A stretch of 64,000 bases of DNA from Arthrobacter_E sp044748305 (GTDB lineage Bacteria; Actinomycetota; Actinomycetes; Actinomycetales; Micrococcaceae), in the NCBI RefSeq assembly GCF_044748305.1, contig NZ_JBIVFT010000001.1:62001-126000 (forward strand). The letters run 5' to 3'. Each line of letters begins with the position of its first letter. Within the stretch, counting starts at the first letter, position 1. This document shows, in pieces, positions 16,080 to 24,978 of this stretch. The translations under genes were made by a program, and so were the position numbers. The notes beneath the pieces were generated by a model, which worked only from the letters and a program-made list of their open reading frames with translations, was not told the DNA's origin and searched no databases.

Positions 16080-19000
16080 TGAAAGTCCCGGGAGCGCGTC
16101 TTGGCCCGCAAGGGCAGGACCTCCAGCCGGTCAGCCACGAGATTCGTCACGCCTTCCTTGGTGCGTTCGAGCATTCCGCGGACCACCATGGCCCTGGCGG
16201 TCTGCGCCACGCGCCGGTAACGCGTCCACACGCCGATGCTGCAGATCACGTTGAGTATCCCTGTCTCGTCCTCAAGATTCATGAAGGTGATGCCCTGGGC
16301 GGTCTGTGGCCGTTGCCGGTGGGTCACGATGCCGGCCACCTGAATCCGGCTGCCGGTCTCCGCGGTGCGTAGAGCCGTGATCGGAAGGACTCCCCGGGCG
16401 TCGAGACGGTTGCGTGCATGGCGGACCGGGTGGTCGTCCGTCGCGATGCCTGTGGCCCACATTTCGTAGGCAACGGCTTCCTCATCGCCCAGTTCGGGCA
16501 GGAGCGGTGGCTGGATGTACGGCTGGGTTCCGGGAAGCTGACCTGGACGTTCCAGCGCGGCTGAGCCGGATTGCCACAGCGCCTCACGTCGGCTGAGGTC
16601 CAATGATTCGAACGCTCCCGCAGAGGACAGCGCCTCGAGCTGTTCGGCGCTGAGTCCGGTACGCCGGGAGAGCTCTGTGAGGGTGCGGAACGGCCCGTTC
16701 GTCTCGCGTTCTGCCACGATGTGTTCCGCCAGCTCCTTGCCGAGACCCGTGACGCTGGCGAGACCGAGCCGTACGGCGTGTGAGGCATCGCGGCGGTGGG
16801 CCGGACTTTCATCCGGCGCGTCCTGTTCGAAGGGGCCCGGCTTCGGCTGGTAGCGGTCCAGACAGGAATCGAGACCGCTCCGCGAGAGCGGCGCGTCTTT
16901 CCCTTCTTCGCCTCCCTCGGTGTCGGGATCCGGTTCGAGGCAGGCTTCCGCACGGGAACGCAGGATATCGGGCCGCAGCACGCGGACTCCGTGCCGACGG
17001 GCGTCTGCCACGAGGCTCTGTGGTGAGTAGAAGCCCATCGGTTGGGCACGCAGCAGGGCCGCGAGGAAGGCTCCCGGATAGTGCAGTTTGAGCCATGAAC
17101 TCGCGTACACGAGCACGGCGAAGCTGATCGAGTGCGATTCCGCGAAACCGAAGTTGGCGAAGGCCTCGATCTGAAGATAGATCGCCTTGGCCTCGGCTGG
17201 GCTCAGGCCGTTTGCCGCCATGCCGGCGAAGAGCTTCTTCTGCAGGCTTTCGATCTTCTCCACGCCACGCTTGGAACCCATGGCGCGGCGCAGAAGGTCG
17301 GCATCCTCCGCGGTGCAGCCGCCGATCGCCATGGCCATCTGCATGAGCTGCTCCTGGAAGAGCGGCACACCGAGGGTCCGCTTGAGCACGGGTTCAAGGA
17401 GAGGGTGAGGGTAGCTTGGTTTCTCTTCCTTTGCGCGCCGTCGGATGTACGGGTGGACGGCACCGCCCTGGATGGGACCGGGCCGGATGAGCGCGATCTC
17501 GACCACGAGGTCGTAGAACTCGCGAGGCTTCAGACGCGGCAGGGTGCTCATCTGGGCCCGGGACTCCACCTGGAACACGCCGATCGAGTCGGCCCGGCAC
17601 AGCATGTCGTAGACCGCGGCCTCTTCCTTGGGGATGTCCTCGATGGTCCAGCGCTCGCCGAAGTTCTCCTCGACCAGATCGAAGCAGTACTGGAGCGCCG
17701 AGAGCATTCCGAGGCCGAGGAGGTCGAACTTGACCAGCCCCATCCACTCGCAGTCGTCCTTGTCCCACTGCAACACGGTGCGGTTCTCCATGCGTGCGTG
17801 TTCGATCGGCACCACTTCACCCACGGGCCGCTCGGTCAGGACCATGCCGCCCGAGTGGATGCCCAGGTGCCGGGGGTAGCCCAGGAGCTGTTCCGCGAGG
17901 CCGAGGACGCGTTGCGGGATGTCGAAGTCGTCCGGCGCGGTCAGGGGCGGCTGCTCTGAGGACGCAGCCTGTTCTGCGGTTTGCCGGGAGGCCTCGGAGC
18001 GCTGGGCCTCGGCGAGGGCATCCCAGCGGTTGAGCTGTTTGGACCAGGCATCCTGCTGCCCCTGGCTGTAGCCGAAAGCCTTCGCAACGTCCCGCACGGC
18101 GTTCTTGGGCCGGTAGCTGATCACGTTCGCGACCTGGGCGGCATTGCCGCGGCCGTACTTCGCGTAGACGTGCTGGATGACCTCCTCGCGCCGGTCCGAG
18201 TCGAAGTCGACGTCGATGTCCGGCTCTTCCTCGCGCAGGCTGGAGAGGAAACGTTCGAACGGCAGGTCATACGCGATGCTGTCCACCGCTGTGATGCCCA
18301 GAAAGTAGCAGGCCGCGGAGTTCGCGGCGGAACCCCGGCCCTGGCACAGGATGCCCTGGCTCTTCGCGAACTGCACGATCTCATGGACGATGAGGAAATA
18401 GCCGGGGAAGTCCTTCCGTTCGATCACCTCGAGCTCCTGCTCGACCCGTTCCCGGGTGGCTTCGGGGGTCGCCGGGCCGTGCCACCCTGGTCCCGGAGTC
18501 CCGTAGCGCTCCGTGATGCCCCGGTCCACGAGTTCCCGAAGATATGACATCGGGGTGTGCCCGGCGGGGACGTCCTGTTTCGGCAGTTTCGGGCGGGCCG
18601 AGCGGAGCGGGAAAGCGAGTTCGTCGGCGAGGCGGACGGTGTTCTCGACCGCACCGGGATAGCGGGCGAAGCGCCGCGCCATCTCCTCGCCGCTTCTCAG
18701 ATGGGCGCCGTCGCTTGCGGGCAGCCAGCCGTCCATCTCATCAAGGCTCCTCCGTGCCCGGATCGCGGCAAGTGCCGTGGCCAGAGGGTGACGTGAGGGC
18801 TCCGCGAAATGGGCGGCATTGCTCGCGACGCAGGGAAGCCCGAGCCGGTCCGCGATCGCGGCGAGGGCGTCATTGTGGGTGCTGTCGAGCGGGTTGCCGT
18901 GATCGAAGAGCTCGACGGCGACGCCGTCCTGGCCGAAGCGCGCCACCAGTTCACGTACGGCGTGCTCTGCGGCTTCCTCACCCAGACGCCCCGGCTGGGC

Positions 19001-19747
19001 GAGGGCTCTCCGGACGGCTCCCTTGCGGCACCCTGTGAGGATCACGGCGTGACCGCGCAGACGCGCGGCGACGTCGTCTAGATCGAAGATGGGACGGCCT
19101 TTCTCCGCTCCGTGGGCGAGCTGCGCCTGGGTGATCGCTCCGGCGAGGCGGTGATACCCCTCTTCGCCGCGGGCCAGGACGAGGAGGTGCTCGCCTTCGG
19201 GGTCGGCCACGCCGTTCTGAGGCGCGCTCAGCCCGAGCGAGAGCTCCGCGCCGAAGACCGTCTTGAGCCCATAAGCGTCCGCGGCCTCGGCAAGGCGGAC
19301 CACCCCGTAGAAACCGTCATGGTCTGTGACGGCGAGGGCGTGCAGGCCCAGGCGGACGGCTTCCTCCACGAGTTTCTCGGGAGAGGAAGCTCCGTCCAGG
19401 AAGCTGTAGTGCGAGTGGACGTGAAGCTCGGCGTAGGGAACGGTGGGTGCCGCCGTGGCAAGACGCCGTGCCGTGGGCGAACCCTCTCCGGGCATCGACT
19501 GAGCCCCGGAGGAGGCTGCAGGCCCGCCGTCTCCGGCTTCCGGGCCCTCTGTGGGGAGGAGCTGCTTGAGCGGAATGTAGGGACCTCGTTTATGCGACCA
19601 CGCAGGACTGTCTCCACCGTCATGTTCGATCGGCGCTCGCCCGGTCTCCGTACGTTTCGCGCCACGCTTGGCGGGAGGCTTCGACTCCTTGCCGTCGAGG
19701 ATGTCATGGAGCTCCTGCCATGGCCTGGGAGGGTTGTTCCAGCCCAT
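16076..19747 (-). CDS. dnaE2: Error-prone DNA polymerase DnaE2
   Basis: The 1223-residue C-family polymerase has an N-terminal extension of about 105 residues, then a PHP domain (YAELHVHSHYSFLDGASS). The polymerase palm carries PDIDVDFDSDRREEV. The family blocks GVFQVESRAQM, LIRPGPIQGGAVHPYIRR, HhH and OB domain (GSRIQVAGIVTHRQRPQTAQ) follow. DnaE2 performs mutagenic translesion synthesis and works with ImuA' and ImuB, which recruits it to the beta clamp. It starts 27 nt after the imuB stop with a strong ribosome binding site (GAGGAGAGGA). LexA control is expected through the box upstream of imuA'. Confidence 0.96.
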   Translation of the reverse strand: MGWNNPPRPWQELHDILDGKESKPPAKRGAKRTETGRAPIEHDGGDSPAWSHKRGPYIPLKQLLPTEGPEAGDGGPAASSGAQSMPGEGSPTARRLATAAPTVPYAELHVHSHYSFLDGASSPEKLVEEAVRLGLHALAVTDHDGFYGVVRLAEAADAYGLKTVFGAELSLGLSAPQNGVADPEGEHLLVLARGEEGYHRLAGAITQAQLAHGAEKGRPIFDLDDVAARLRGHAVILTGCRKGAVRRALAQPGRLGEEAAEHAVRELVARFGQDGVAVELFDHGNPLDSTHNDALAAIADRLGLPCVASNAAHFAEPSRHPLATALAAIRARRSLDEMDGWLPASDGAHLRSGEEMARRFARYPGAVENTVRLADELAFPLRSARPKLPKQDVPAGHTPMSYLRELVDRGITERYGTPGPGWHGPATPEATRERVEQELEVIERKDFPGYFLIVHEIVQFAKSQGILCQGRGSAANSAACYFLGITAVDSIAYDLPFERFLSSLREEEPDIDVDFDSDRREEVIQHVYAKYGRGNAAQVANVISYRPKNAVRDVAKAFGYSQGQQDAWSKQLNRWDALAEAQRSEASRQTAEQAASSEQPPLTAPDDFDIPQRVLGLAEQLLGYPRHLGIHSGGMVLTERPVGEVVPIEHARMENRTVLQWDKDDCEWMGLVKFDLLGLGMLSALQYCFDLVEENFGERWTIEDIPKEEAAVYDMLCRADSIGVFQVESRAQMSTLPRLKPREFYDLVVEIALIRPGPIQGGAVHPYIRRRAKEEKPSYPHPLLEPVLKRTLGVPLFQEQLMQMAMAIGGCTAEDADLLRRAMGSKRGVEKIESLQKKLFAGMAANGLSPAEAKAIYLQIEAFANFGFAESHSISFAVLVYASSWLKLHYPGAFLAALLRAQPMGFYSPQSLVADARRHGVRVLRPDILRSRAEACLEPDPDTEGGEEGKDAPLSRSGLDSCLDRYQPKPGPFEQDAPDESPAHRRDASHAVRLGLASVTGLGKELAEHIVAERETNGPFRTLTELSRRTGLSAEQLEALSSAGAFESLDLSRREALWQSGSAALERPGQLPGTQPYIQPPLLPELGDEEAVAYEMWATGIATDDHPVRHARNRLDARGVLPITALRTAETGSRIQVAGIVTHRQRPQTAQGITFMNLEDETGILNVICSIGVWTRYRRVAQTARAMVVRGMLERTKEGVTNLVADRLEVLPLRAKTRSRDFQ

Positions 19748-19774
19748 CGTCCTCTCCTCTCAATCTTCATGCCT

Positions 19775-21403
19775 TCAGTCGTAGCGGGCCTCGGCCCACC
19801 ACCGACCGCCTTCGCCCAGCAGGAGCCAGGCCTCGTTTTCGCTGTCGAGGATCTGGAACCTCTCGGCCTGCCGGCTCTCCTTCGTGTCCCACCAGCGCTG
19901 CCGCAGGAGCCAGGGACCTGCCCAGCTCTGCACGGCCCGCCGGTCCGCTGTGGGTCCTGGTGAGAACCAGGCCGGGGGAGCCGTCAGATCCCCACGAGGC
20001 CCGACGCGGAGAGAACCGGCATCCTTATCAAGCAACCGGACCGGTACGGGCTCGGGGAAGACCGTGGCGGGAAGGGGCTCTGGAACCGTCCCCGGCCAGG
20101 GCCTGCCCGCGCGGGATTCCGTTCCGGACGGGGCCTCCTCGCCCCAGGGCACGAGCAGATTGCGCTCCGCGAGAAGCCTTCCGCCTCCCGCCACGGGGTG
20201 CAGCACGGAATCGTGGCCGAGCATGGTCTGAAGACGGCGGAGACCATGGTCCAGGCGCTCGTCGACACCGCCGAACAAGGCTTGTCCGCGACGTCCCAGG
20301 AGATCCACTTTGTCGGGTGATAACCGGAGCCGGACGATGGGGGCCGCGAGTGTCTCACCGGTCGTTCTCCAACGGGCTCGCTGGCCGCCCGCAGAATCCG
20401 GGAGGCCATTCCGTGCCGGTGCGGGCGGCCCGGATGACTGAAGCTGCCAGCGGACGCGATCCACGACGTCGCCCGCCCCGAAATGATGGGGGTGTCCCCA
20501 GGTGCGCTCGGAACGCCGGCCGGCGTCGTCCGTGATGCTCACCCGCAGCTCAGTGCAGGCGAGCCCCTGAATACGGAGAGCCTCGACGAAGGCCTCCGCC
20601 GTCGGTCTGAGCGCGAACGCGATCTGGTCCACACGGTCGAGCCCCGGTTCGAAGTCGACGGTGCGCTCGTGCGGTGGAGGAGGGACGCGTGGCACGATCA
20701 TCCGCGGATCGCGGCCGCAGGCGCAAGCGTGTGCCATGAGCCCCAGCAGGCCGAAACGGGAACGGACATCCGACGGCGAGAGCTCCGCGAGACTGCCTAA
20801 GGTCTGGATCCCGAGCCGTATGAGGAGCGACACGAGTTTGGGTTCTTCGAGGACGGTGATCGGTATCCCGGCGAGGAACTCGGGGGATGCCCCTTCCTCG
20901 ACGATGAACAGTGGCGAGAGTTCGGCGGTGCTGCGCGCGGCTTGCTCTGCCGCGAAGATCGAATCCGCGATCCCGGCCCTTGCCTCAAGACCGAGCCGGG
21001 CGGCTGCTTCGAGGGCGGCGCCGACCGTGGCCTCTTCGCTCCCGTAGTACCGCACGGCTCCCCGGCTGCGGATGACGCACAGGCCGGGCCGCAGGATCTG
21101 CACCCCGGGCAGTGCGGCCTCGAGCGCCGTGACGACTGGCTCGAACTCGCGGGCATCCCGCGCCGGATCGGCGTGCAGCGTCACCAGCTCGGGGCAACGG
21201 GATTCCGCCTCGCGCACCCTCAGGCCTCGGATGACCCCGGCTGTCCTGGCCTCCGAGGAACAGACGGACACCAGGCCTTTCTCGATGAGGGCCGCAGGCA
21301 CCCGTTCCGGGATCTCATCGGCCAGCTGGGCGGCGAGGAGCGGCCAGTCCGGAAACCAGACGACGAGCGCACGTGGGATGCCCTGTGGTGTCCCGGAGTT
21401 CAT
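19775..21403 (-). CDS. imuB: ImuB-like Y-family polymerase homologue
   Basis: The 542-residue protein has the Y-family polymerase fold (LVVWFPDWPLLAAQL at the N-terminus, fingers and palm, then HhH and little finger around LGIQTLGSLAELSPSDVRSRFG). It has a long C-terminal tail typical of ImuB (RERF/RWW-type ending, QRWWDTKESRQAERFQIL). ImuB is usually catalytically inactive and acts as the adaptor linking DnaE2, ImuA' and the beta clamp. The start at 21403 is the last of a series of ATG codons created by a 17-bp tandem repeat between imuA' and imuB. Confidence 0.9.
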   Translation of the reverse strand: MNSGTPQGIPRALVVWFPDWPLLAAQLADEIPERVPAALIEKGLVSVCSSEARTAGVIRGLRVREAESRCPELVTLHADPARDAREFEPVVTALEAALPGVQILRPGLCVIRSRGAVRYYGSEEATVGAALEAAARLGLEARAGIADSIFAAEQAARSTAELSPLFIVEEGASPEFLAGIPITVLEEPKLVSLLIRLGIQTLGSLAELSPSDVRSRFGLLGLMAHACACGRDPRMIVPRVPPPPHERTVDFEPGLDRVDQIAFALRPTAEAFVEALRIQGLACTELRVSITDDAGRRSERTWGHPHHFGAGDVVDRVRWQLQSSGPPAPARNGLPDSAGGQRARWRTTGETLAAPIVRLRLSPDKVDLLGRRGQALFGGVDERLDHGLRRLQTMLGHDSVLHPVAGGGRLLAERNLLVPWGEEAPSGTESRAGRPWPGTVPEPLPATVFPEPVPVRLLDKDAGSLRVGPRGDLTAPPAWFSPGPTADRRAVQSWAGPWLLRQRWWDTKESRQAERFQILDSENEAWLLLGEGGRWWAEARYD

Positions 21404-21470
21404 GACAGCACTCTGTTCATGACAGCACTCTGTTCATGACGGCACCTTGTTCATGACGGCCCTTGGTCAT
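21401..21470 (-). repeat. 17-bp tandem repeat forming a start/stop relay between imuA' and imuB
   Basis: On the minus strand the unit ATGAACAGAGTGCTGTC occurs twice exactly (starting 21437 and 21420). It is preceded by ATGAACAAGGTGCCGTC (21454) and a 16-nt degenerate unit (21470). Each unit has its own ATG whose short frame ends in a TGA overlapping the next ATG (ATGA). Two units encode MNRVLS-stop and one MNKVPS-stop. The units resemble the imuA' tail itself, which ends KVLS, so the repeat probably arose by duplication of the imuA'/imuB junction. Confidence 0.85.
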
Positions 21471-22180
21471 GACAGGACCTTCACGAGTCTCGGGCGGATG
21501 CTGTGCGGCGGGGCGCTTGGCGGCCGCGGCAGGAGCGGCTGGTCCAGGGTGTTCAGCGCAGCGAGATCGAGCACTGCTCTCCGGGTGCGGCCCTTGTGGC
21601 TGAGTTCCAGGTCCACCTGGTGACGCCGCAGGTGACCGTGTCCTTCCCCGAGTCCTTCCCAGCGTGAGCCGCGGGATGTGAGCGCACCTTCACTCTGGGG
21701 CCAGGGGCCGAGCACCAGGAGCGTTCCGCCGCGCTCACGCAGGCGTGAACCGAGCCGCGCGGCGTCCCCGGGCGCCACGCGGCCGTTCGGGCGTACCAGC
21801 AGGAGCGGTAGGACGTCCGCGAGGGCTGAGACGACGGAGAGCCAGCCGGGGCCGGTGTCCGGCACGAGCACGAAGCGCTGAAGGGCGACGCCGAAGGCTG
21901 CCGCGGCCTCGGCCCCGAAGTCGGGGATCCCGGCAGCCCCGCACCACTCACCGTTCGCCGAGGGGCCGGCGAGCAGGGCCATGGCCACCGACAACGGGGT
22001 GTCGAGTGAGTAGGCGGCGCCCCCGCGCAGCCCGTACGGAAAGAGACCCGAGAGGCCTGGCAGGACGGGATGGGAACTGTGCCGGTTGCTTCTGCCCTGC
22101 ATCAGATGGATGCGCTCCTGGAGCACACGCAGCTCGCCCTCCGAAGGGGCGGTGGAGGCGGAGCTGAGTGGAAGCGTCAT
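21467..22180 (-). CDS. imuA': ImuA'-like mutasome protein
   Basis: The 237-residue RecA-related protein has the position and features of actinobacterial ImuA': first gene of the operon, LQERIHLMQGR near the N-terminus, GGAAYSLDTPLSVAMALLAGPS in the Walker-like region (with no intact P-loop Lys-Ser/Thr), and a GTLLVLGPWPQ strand. ImuA' binds ImuB and is needed for DNA-damage-induced mutagenesis. The ATG at 22180 lacks a Shine-Dalgarno sequence and sits 6 nt after AATAAT, so the mRNA is probably leaderless and directly controlled by the LexA box in the promoter spacer. Confidence 0.85.
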   Translation of the reverse strand: MTLPLSSASTAPSEGELRVLQERIHLMQGRSNRHSSHPVLPGLSGLFPYGLRGGAAYSLDTPLSVAMALLAGPSANGEWCGAAGIPDFGAEAAAAFGVALQRFVLVPDTGPGWLSVVSALADVLPLLLVRPNGRVAPGDAARLGSRLRERGGTLLVLGPWPQSEGALTSRGSRWEGLGEGHGHLRRHQVDLELSHKGRTRRAVLDLAALNTLDQPLLPRPPSAPPHSIRPRLVKVLS

Positions 22181-22186
22181 CTCTTC

Positions 22187-22216
22187 ATTATTCGAAAGTA
22201 TGTTCGATTAAGTCAA
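22187..22216 (-). promoter_or_regulatory. SOS promoter of imuA' with LexA box in the spacer
   Basis: On the minus strand TTGACT (22216-22211), an 18-nt spacer, and AATAAT (22192-22187) form a promoter 6 nt before the imuA' ATG. The spacer contains TCGAACATACTTTCGA (22207-22192), one mismatch from the actinobacterial LexA palindrome TCGAAC-N4-GTTCGA. Confidence 0.85.
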
Positions 22217-22313
22217 TCGCGGAGAGTGCCGTTCCGCGTGTTCCCAGGAGTGTCGGCCTAAGCTTCTCCTCTGGCCTCAATCCGTGTCAGTGGCAACGGC
22301 TAAAGTGGGATCC

Positions 22314-23699
22314 ATGAAGTATGCGGAGTCCGTTCTGGACCTGATCGGTAACACGCCCCTGGTCAAACTCAACCATGTGACCGCGGGAATCAGGGCCACC
22401 GTCCTGGTCAAGCTCGAATACCTCAATCCGGGCGGTTCCATCAAGGACCGCATCGCGGCCAAGATGGTCTCCGAAGCGGAGAAGAGCGGCAAGCTTCAGC
22501 CCGGTGGCACCATCGTCGAACCCACCAGCGGCAACACCGGCGTGGGCCTGGCCCTGGTGGCGCAGCAGAAGGGCTACAAGAGCATCTTCGTCGTGCCGGA
22601 CAAGGTGGGCGAGGAGAAGCGTGCCGTCCTGGAGGCCTACGGCGCCGAGGTCGTGGTGACCCCCACGGCCGTCGCCCCGGACAGCCCGCAGAGCTACTAC
22701 GGGGTTTCCGACCGGCTGGTCCGGGAGATCCTCGGGGCATACAAGCCGGACCAGTTCTCCAACCCCGCCGCCCCGGACAGCCACTTCGAGTCCACTGGAC
22801 CGGAGATCTGGCGGGACACCGACGGCAAGATCACCCACGTGGTGATCGGTGCCGGTACGGGCGGCACCATCACCGGCACTGGACGGTACCTCAAGGAGGT
22901 GTCCGCGGATCGCCCCGAGTCCGAGGGTGGCCGTGTCAAGGTCATCGGAGCGGACCCGGAAGGTTCCGTTTACTCCGGTGGTACCGGGCGCCCTTACTTC
23001 GTCGAAGGCGTCGGCGAGGACATGTGGCCCGGCAACTATGACAAGTCCGTCCCGGATGAGGTTCTGGCCGTCAATGACGCCGAGTCCTTCGCCATGACCC
23101 GTCGCCTGGCCCGCGAGGAAGGCCTGCTCGTCGGAGGTTCCAGCGGCATGGCCGTGGTCGCCGCCCTGCGCACCGCACAGGAACTGCCGGAAGACGCCGT
23201 CGTCGTCGTGATCCTGCCGGACTCCGGCCGCGGCTACCTCGCCAAGATCTTCAACGACCAGTGGATGCGCTCCTACGGCTTCCTGCCCGGAGCCGAGGAG
23301 GACACTGTCGGCGCGGTGCTGGAATCCAAGAAGGGCACCATGCCGGACCTGGTCCACATCCATCCCAATGAGAGCGTCCGCGACGTCATCAACATCATGA
23401 ACGAGTACGGTGTGGACCACATCCCGGTCCTCTCCGCCGAACCGCCCGTCGTGATGGGTGAGGTTCTGGGCTCTGTGGATGAGCGCACGCTGACCAGCAA
23501 GCTGTTCCGTGGCGAGGCGAAGCTCACGGACAAGATCTCGGATCACATGGGGGAAAAACTGCCCCTCATCGGTTCACTCGAATCAATCTCGGCAGCCAGG
23601 GCGTTGCTCTCCGAATCGGACACCATCATGGTGACCTTCGTCGGCGCTCCCGTCGGCGTCGTGACCCGCCACGACCTGCTCAACTACCTCAGTCACTGA
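22314..23699 (+). CDS. cbs: Cystathionine beta-synthase
   Basis: The 461-residue PLP enzyme condenses serine (or O-acetylserine) with homocysteine to cystathionine. The PLP lysine lies in NPGGSIKDRIAAK; TSGNTGVGLALVAQQKGY and GAGTGGTITGTGRYLKE bind the substrate and PLP phosphate. Two C-terminal CBS domains (about 340-461; DVINIMNEYGVDHIPVL, MVTFVGAPVGVVTRHDLL) distinguish it from cysteine synthase. There is no clear ribosome binding site; TAAAGT is 7 nt upstream of ATG 22314, suggesting a leaderless mRNA. It forms an operon with the gamma-synthase 35 nt downstream. Confidence 0.92.
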   Translation: MKYAESVLDLIGNTPLVKLNHVTAGIRATVLVKLEYLNPGGSIKDRIAAKMVSEAEKSGKLQPGGTIVEPTSGNTGVGLALVAQQKGYKSIFVVPDKVGEEKRAVLEAYGAEVVVTPTAVAPDSPQSYYGVSDRLVREILGAYKPDQFSNPAAPDSHFESTGPEIWRDTDGKITHVVIGAGTGGTITGTGRYLKEVSADRPESEGGRVKVIGADPEGSVYSGGTGRPYFVEGVGEDMWPGNYDKSVPDEVLAVNDAESFAMTRRLAREEGLLVGGSSGMAVVAALRTAQELPEDAVVVVILPDSGRGYLAKIFNDQWMRSYGFLPGAEEDTVGAVLESKKGTMPDLVHIHPNESVRDVINIMNEYGVDHIPVLSAEPPVVMGEVLGSVDERTLTSKLFRGEAKLTDKISDHMGEKLPLIGSLESISAARALLSESDTIMVTFVGAPVGVVTRHDLLNYLSH

Positions 23700-23734
23700 G
23701 CCTCACGTAACAGCCCCACCGGAAGGGAACCAGC

Positions 23735-24898
23735 ATGACCGACGCATCCCGCGCAGCCGGCTTCAACACCACCGCCATCCACGCAGGTCAGGCCTTCGAG
23801 CCTCGCACCGGCGCCGTGGTTCCGCCCCTGCACTTCTCCTCCACCTACGCGCAGGACGGCATCGGCGGCCTGCGTGACGGCTATGAGTACGGCCGCGGCG
23901 GCAACCCCACGCGCGACTCACTCCAGGAGCAGCTCGCGGCCGTGGAGGGCGGACACTTCGCCTACTCCTTCGGCTCCGGTCTGGCCGCGGAGGACGCTCT
24001 CATCCGGGCCCTCTGCCGCCCGGGCGACCACATCGTCCTCGGCAACGACGCCTACGGTGGCACCTACCGGCTCATCTCCCGGATCCACGGGGACTGGGGC
24101 ATCGGGCACTCGGCCGTCGACATGGGCGATCCGGCCGGTGTGGCCGAGGCGGTCCGTGCGAACCAGACCCGTCTGGTCTGGGTGGAGACGCCGTCGAACC
24201 CCATGATGCGGATCAGCGACATCGCGGCGCTCGCCGAGGTGGCGCACGACGCCGGGGCCCTCCTCGTCGTCGACAACACCTTCGCGTCGCCGTACCTGCA
24301 GAACCCGCTCGCCCTGAGCGCCGACATCGTCATCCACTCCACCACCAAGTACATCGGCGGTCACTCCGATGTGGTGGGCGGCGCCGTGGTGCTCAACGAT
24401 GAGGAACTGGCGCAGAAGGTGCAGTTCCTGCAGTTCGCCGCCGGTGGGGTGTCCGGCCCCATGGACGCGTTCCTCACCACGCGCGGCCTGAAGACACTGG
24501 GCGTGCGCATGGACCGGCACTGCCAGAACGGACAGGCCGTGGCCGAATGGCTGCTCACCCGCCCCGAGGTGGAAGCCGTGCTGTACCCGGGCCTGCCGGA
24601 TCACCCCGGCCATGAACTTGCGGCGAAACAGATGCGCGGCTTCGGCGGCATGGTGTCCGTGCAGTTCAAGGGCGGTGCCGAGGCGGCCCGGAAGATCGCC
24701 GAGTCGACCCGCGTGTTCACCCTGGCGGAGTCCCTGGGTGGCATCGAGTCCCTCATGAACTACCCGTCCGAGATGACCCATGCTTCCGTCAAGGGCACCG
24801 AGCTGGCCGTCCCGGAGAACCTGCTCCGCCTCTCCTGCGGCATCGAGGATGTCGAGGATCTCCTGGCGGACCTGGAGCAGGCCTTCAAGCAGCTCTGA
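23735..24898 (+). CDS. metB: Cystathionine gamma-synthase
   Basis: The 387-residue Cys/Met metabolism PLP enzyme has its PLP lysine in HSTTKYIGGHSDVVGG, YGRGGNPTRDSLQEQLAAVEGG near the N-terminus, and VDNTFASPYLQNPL before the lysine. It makes cystathionine from an activated homoserine and cysteine. Some actinobacterial members also act as gamma-lyase, so with CBS upstream the pair could run transsulfuration in either direction. GGAAGGGAACC precedes the ATG. A long hairpin begins 16 nt after the stop. Confidence 0.9.
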   Translation: MTDASRAAGFNTTAIHAGQAFEPRTGAVVPPLHFSSTYAQDGIGGLRDGYEYGRGGNPTRDSLQEQLAAVEGGHFAYSFGSGLAAEDALIRALCRPGDHIVLGNDAYGGTYRLISRIHGDWGIGHSAVDMGDPAGVAEAVRANQTRLVWVETPSNPMMRISDIAALAEVAHDAGALLVVDNTFASPYLQNPLALSADIVIHSTTKYIGGHSDVVGGAVVLNDEELAQKVQFLQFAAGGVSGPMDAFLTTRGLKTLGVRMDRHCQNGQAVAEWLLTRPEVEAVLYPGLPDHPGHELAAKQMRGFGGMVSVQFKGGAEAARKIAESTRVFTLAESLGGIESLMNYPSEMTHASVKGTELAVPENLLRLSCGIEDVEDLLADLEQAFKQL

Positions 24899-24913
24899 GC
24901 CACGCCCTTCTTC

Positions 24914-24978
24914 CACGCGAGACGCCAGTTGAGCACAATGTTCCCGTCCGGGACTGTGCTCAACTGGCGTCTCGCGTG
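24914..24978. repeat. Long inverted repeat with CGCGAG-N4-CAGTT core
   Basis: Perfect 24-bp arms (24914-24937 with 24955-24978) close a 17-nt loop that can itself fold (TTCCCGtcCGGGA). The right arm contains the stop codon of the minus-strand gene 24960-25358. Convergent genes on both sides suggest use as a bidirectional terminator. Confidence 0.9.

Noticed and set aside
21401..21470. Possible CRISPR array
   Set aside because: The repeats are 17 bp and directly adjacent with no spacers, and they embed start and stop codons, so they are a simple tandem duplication.
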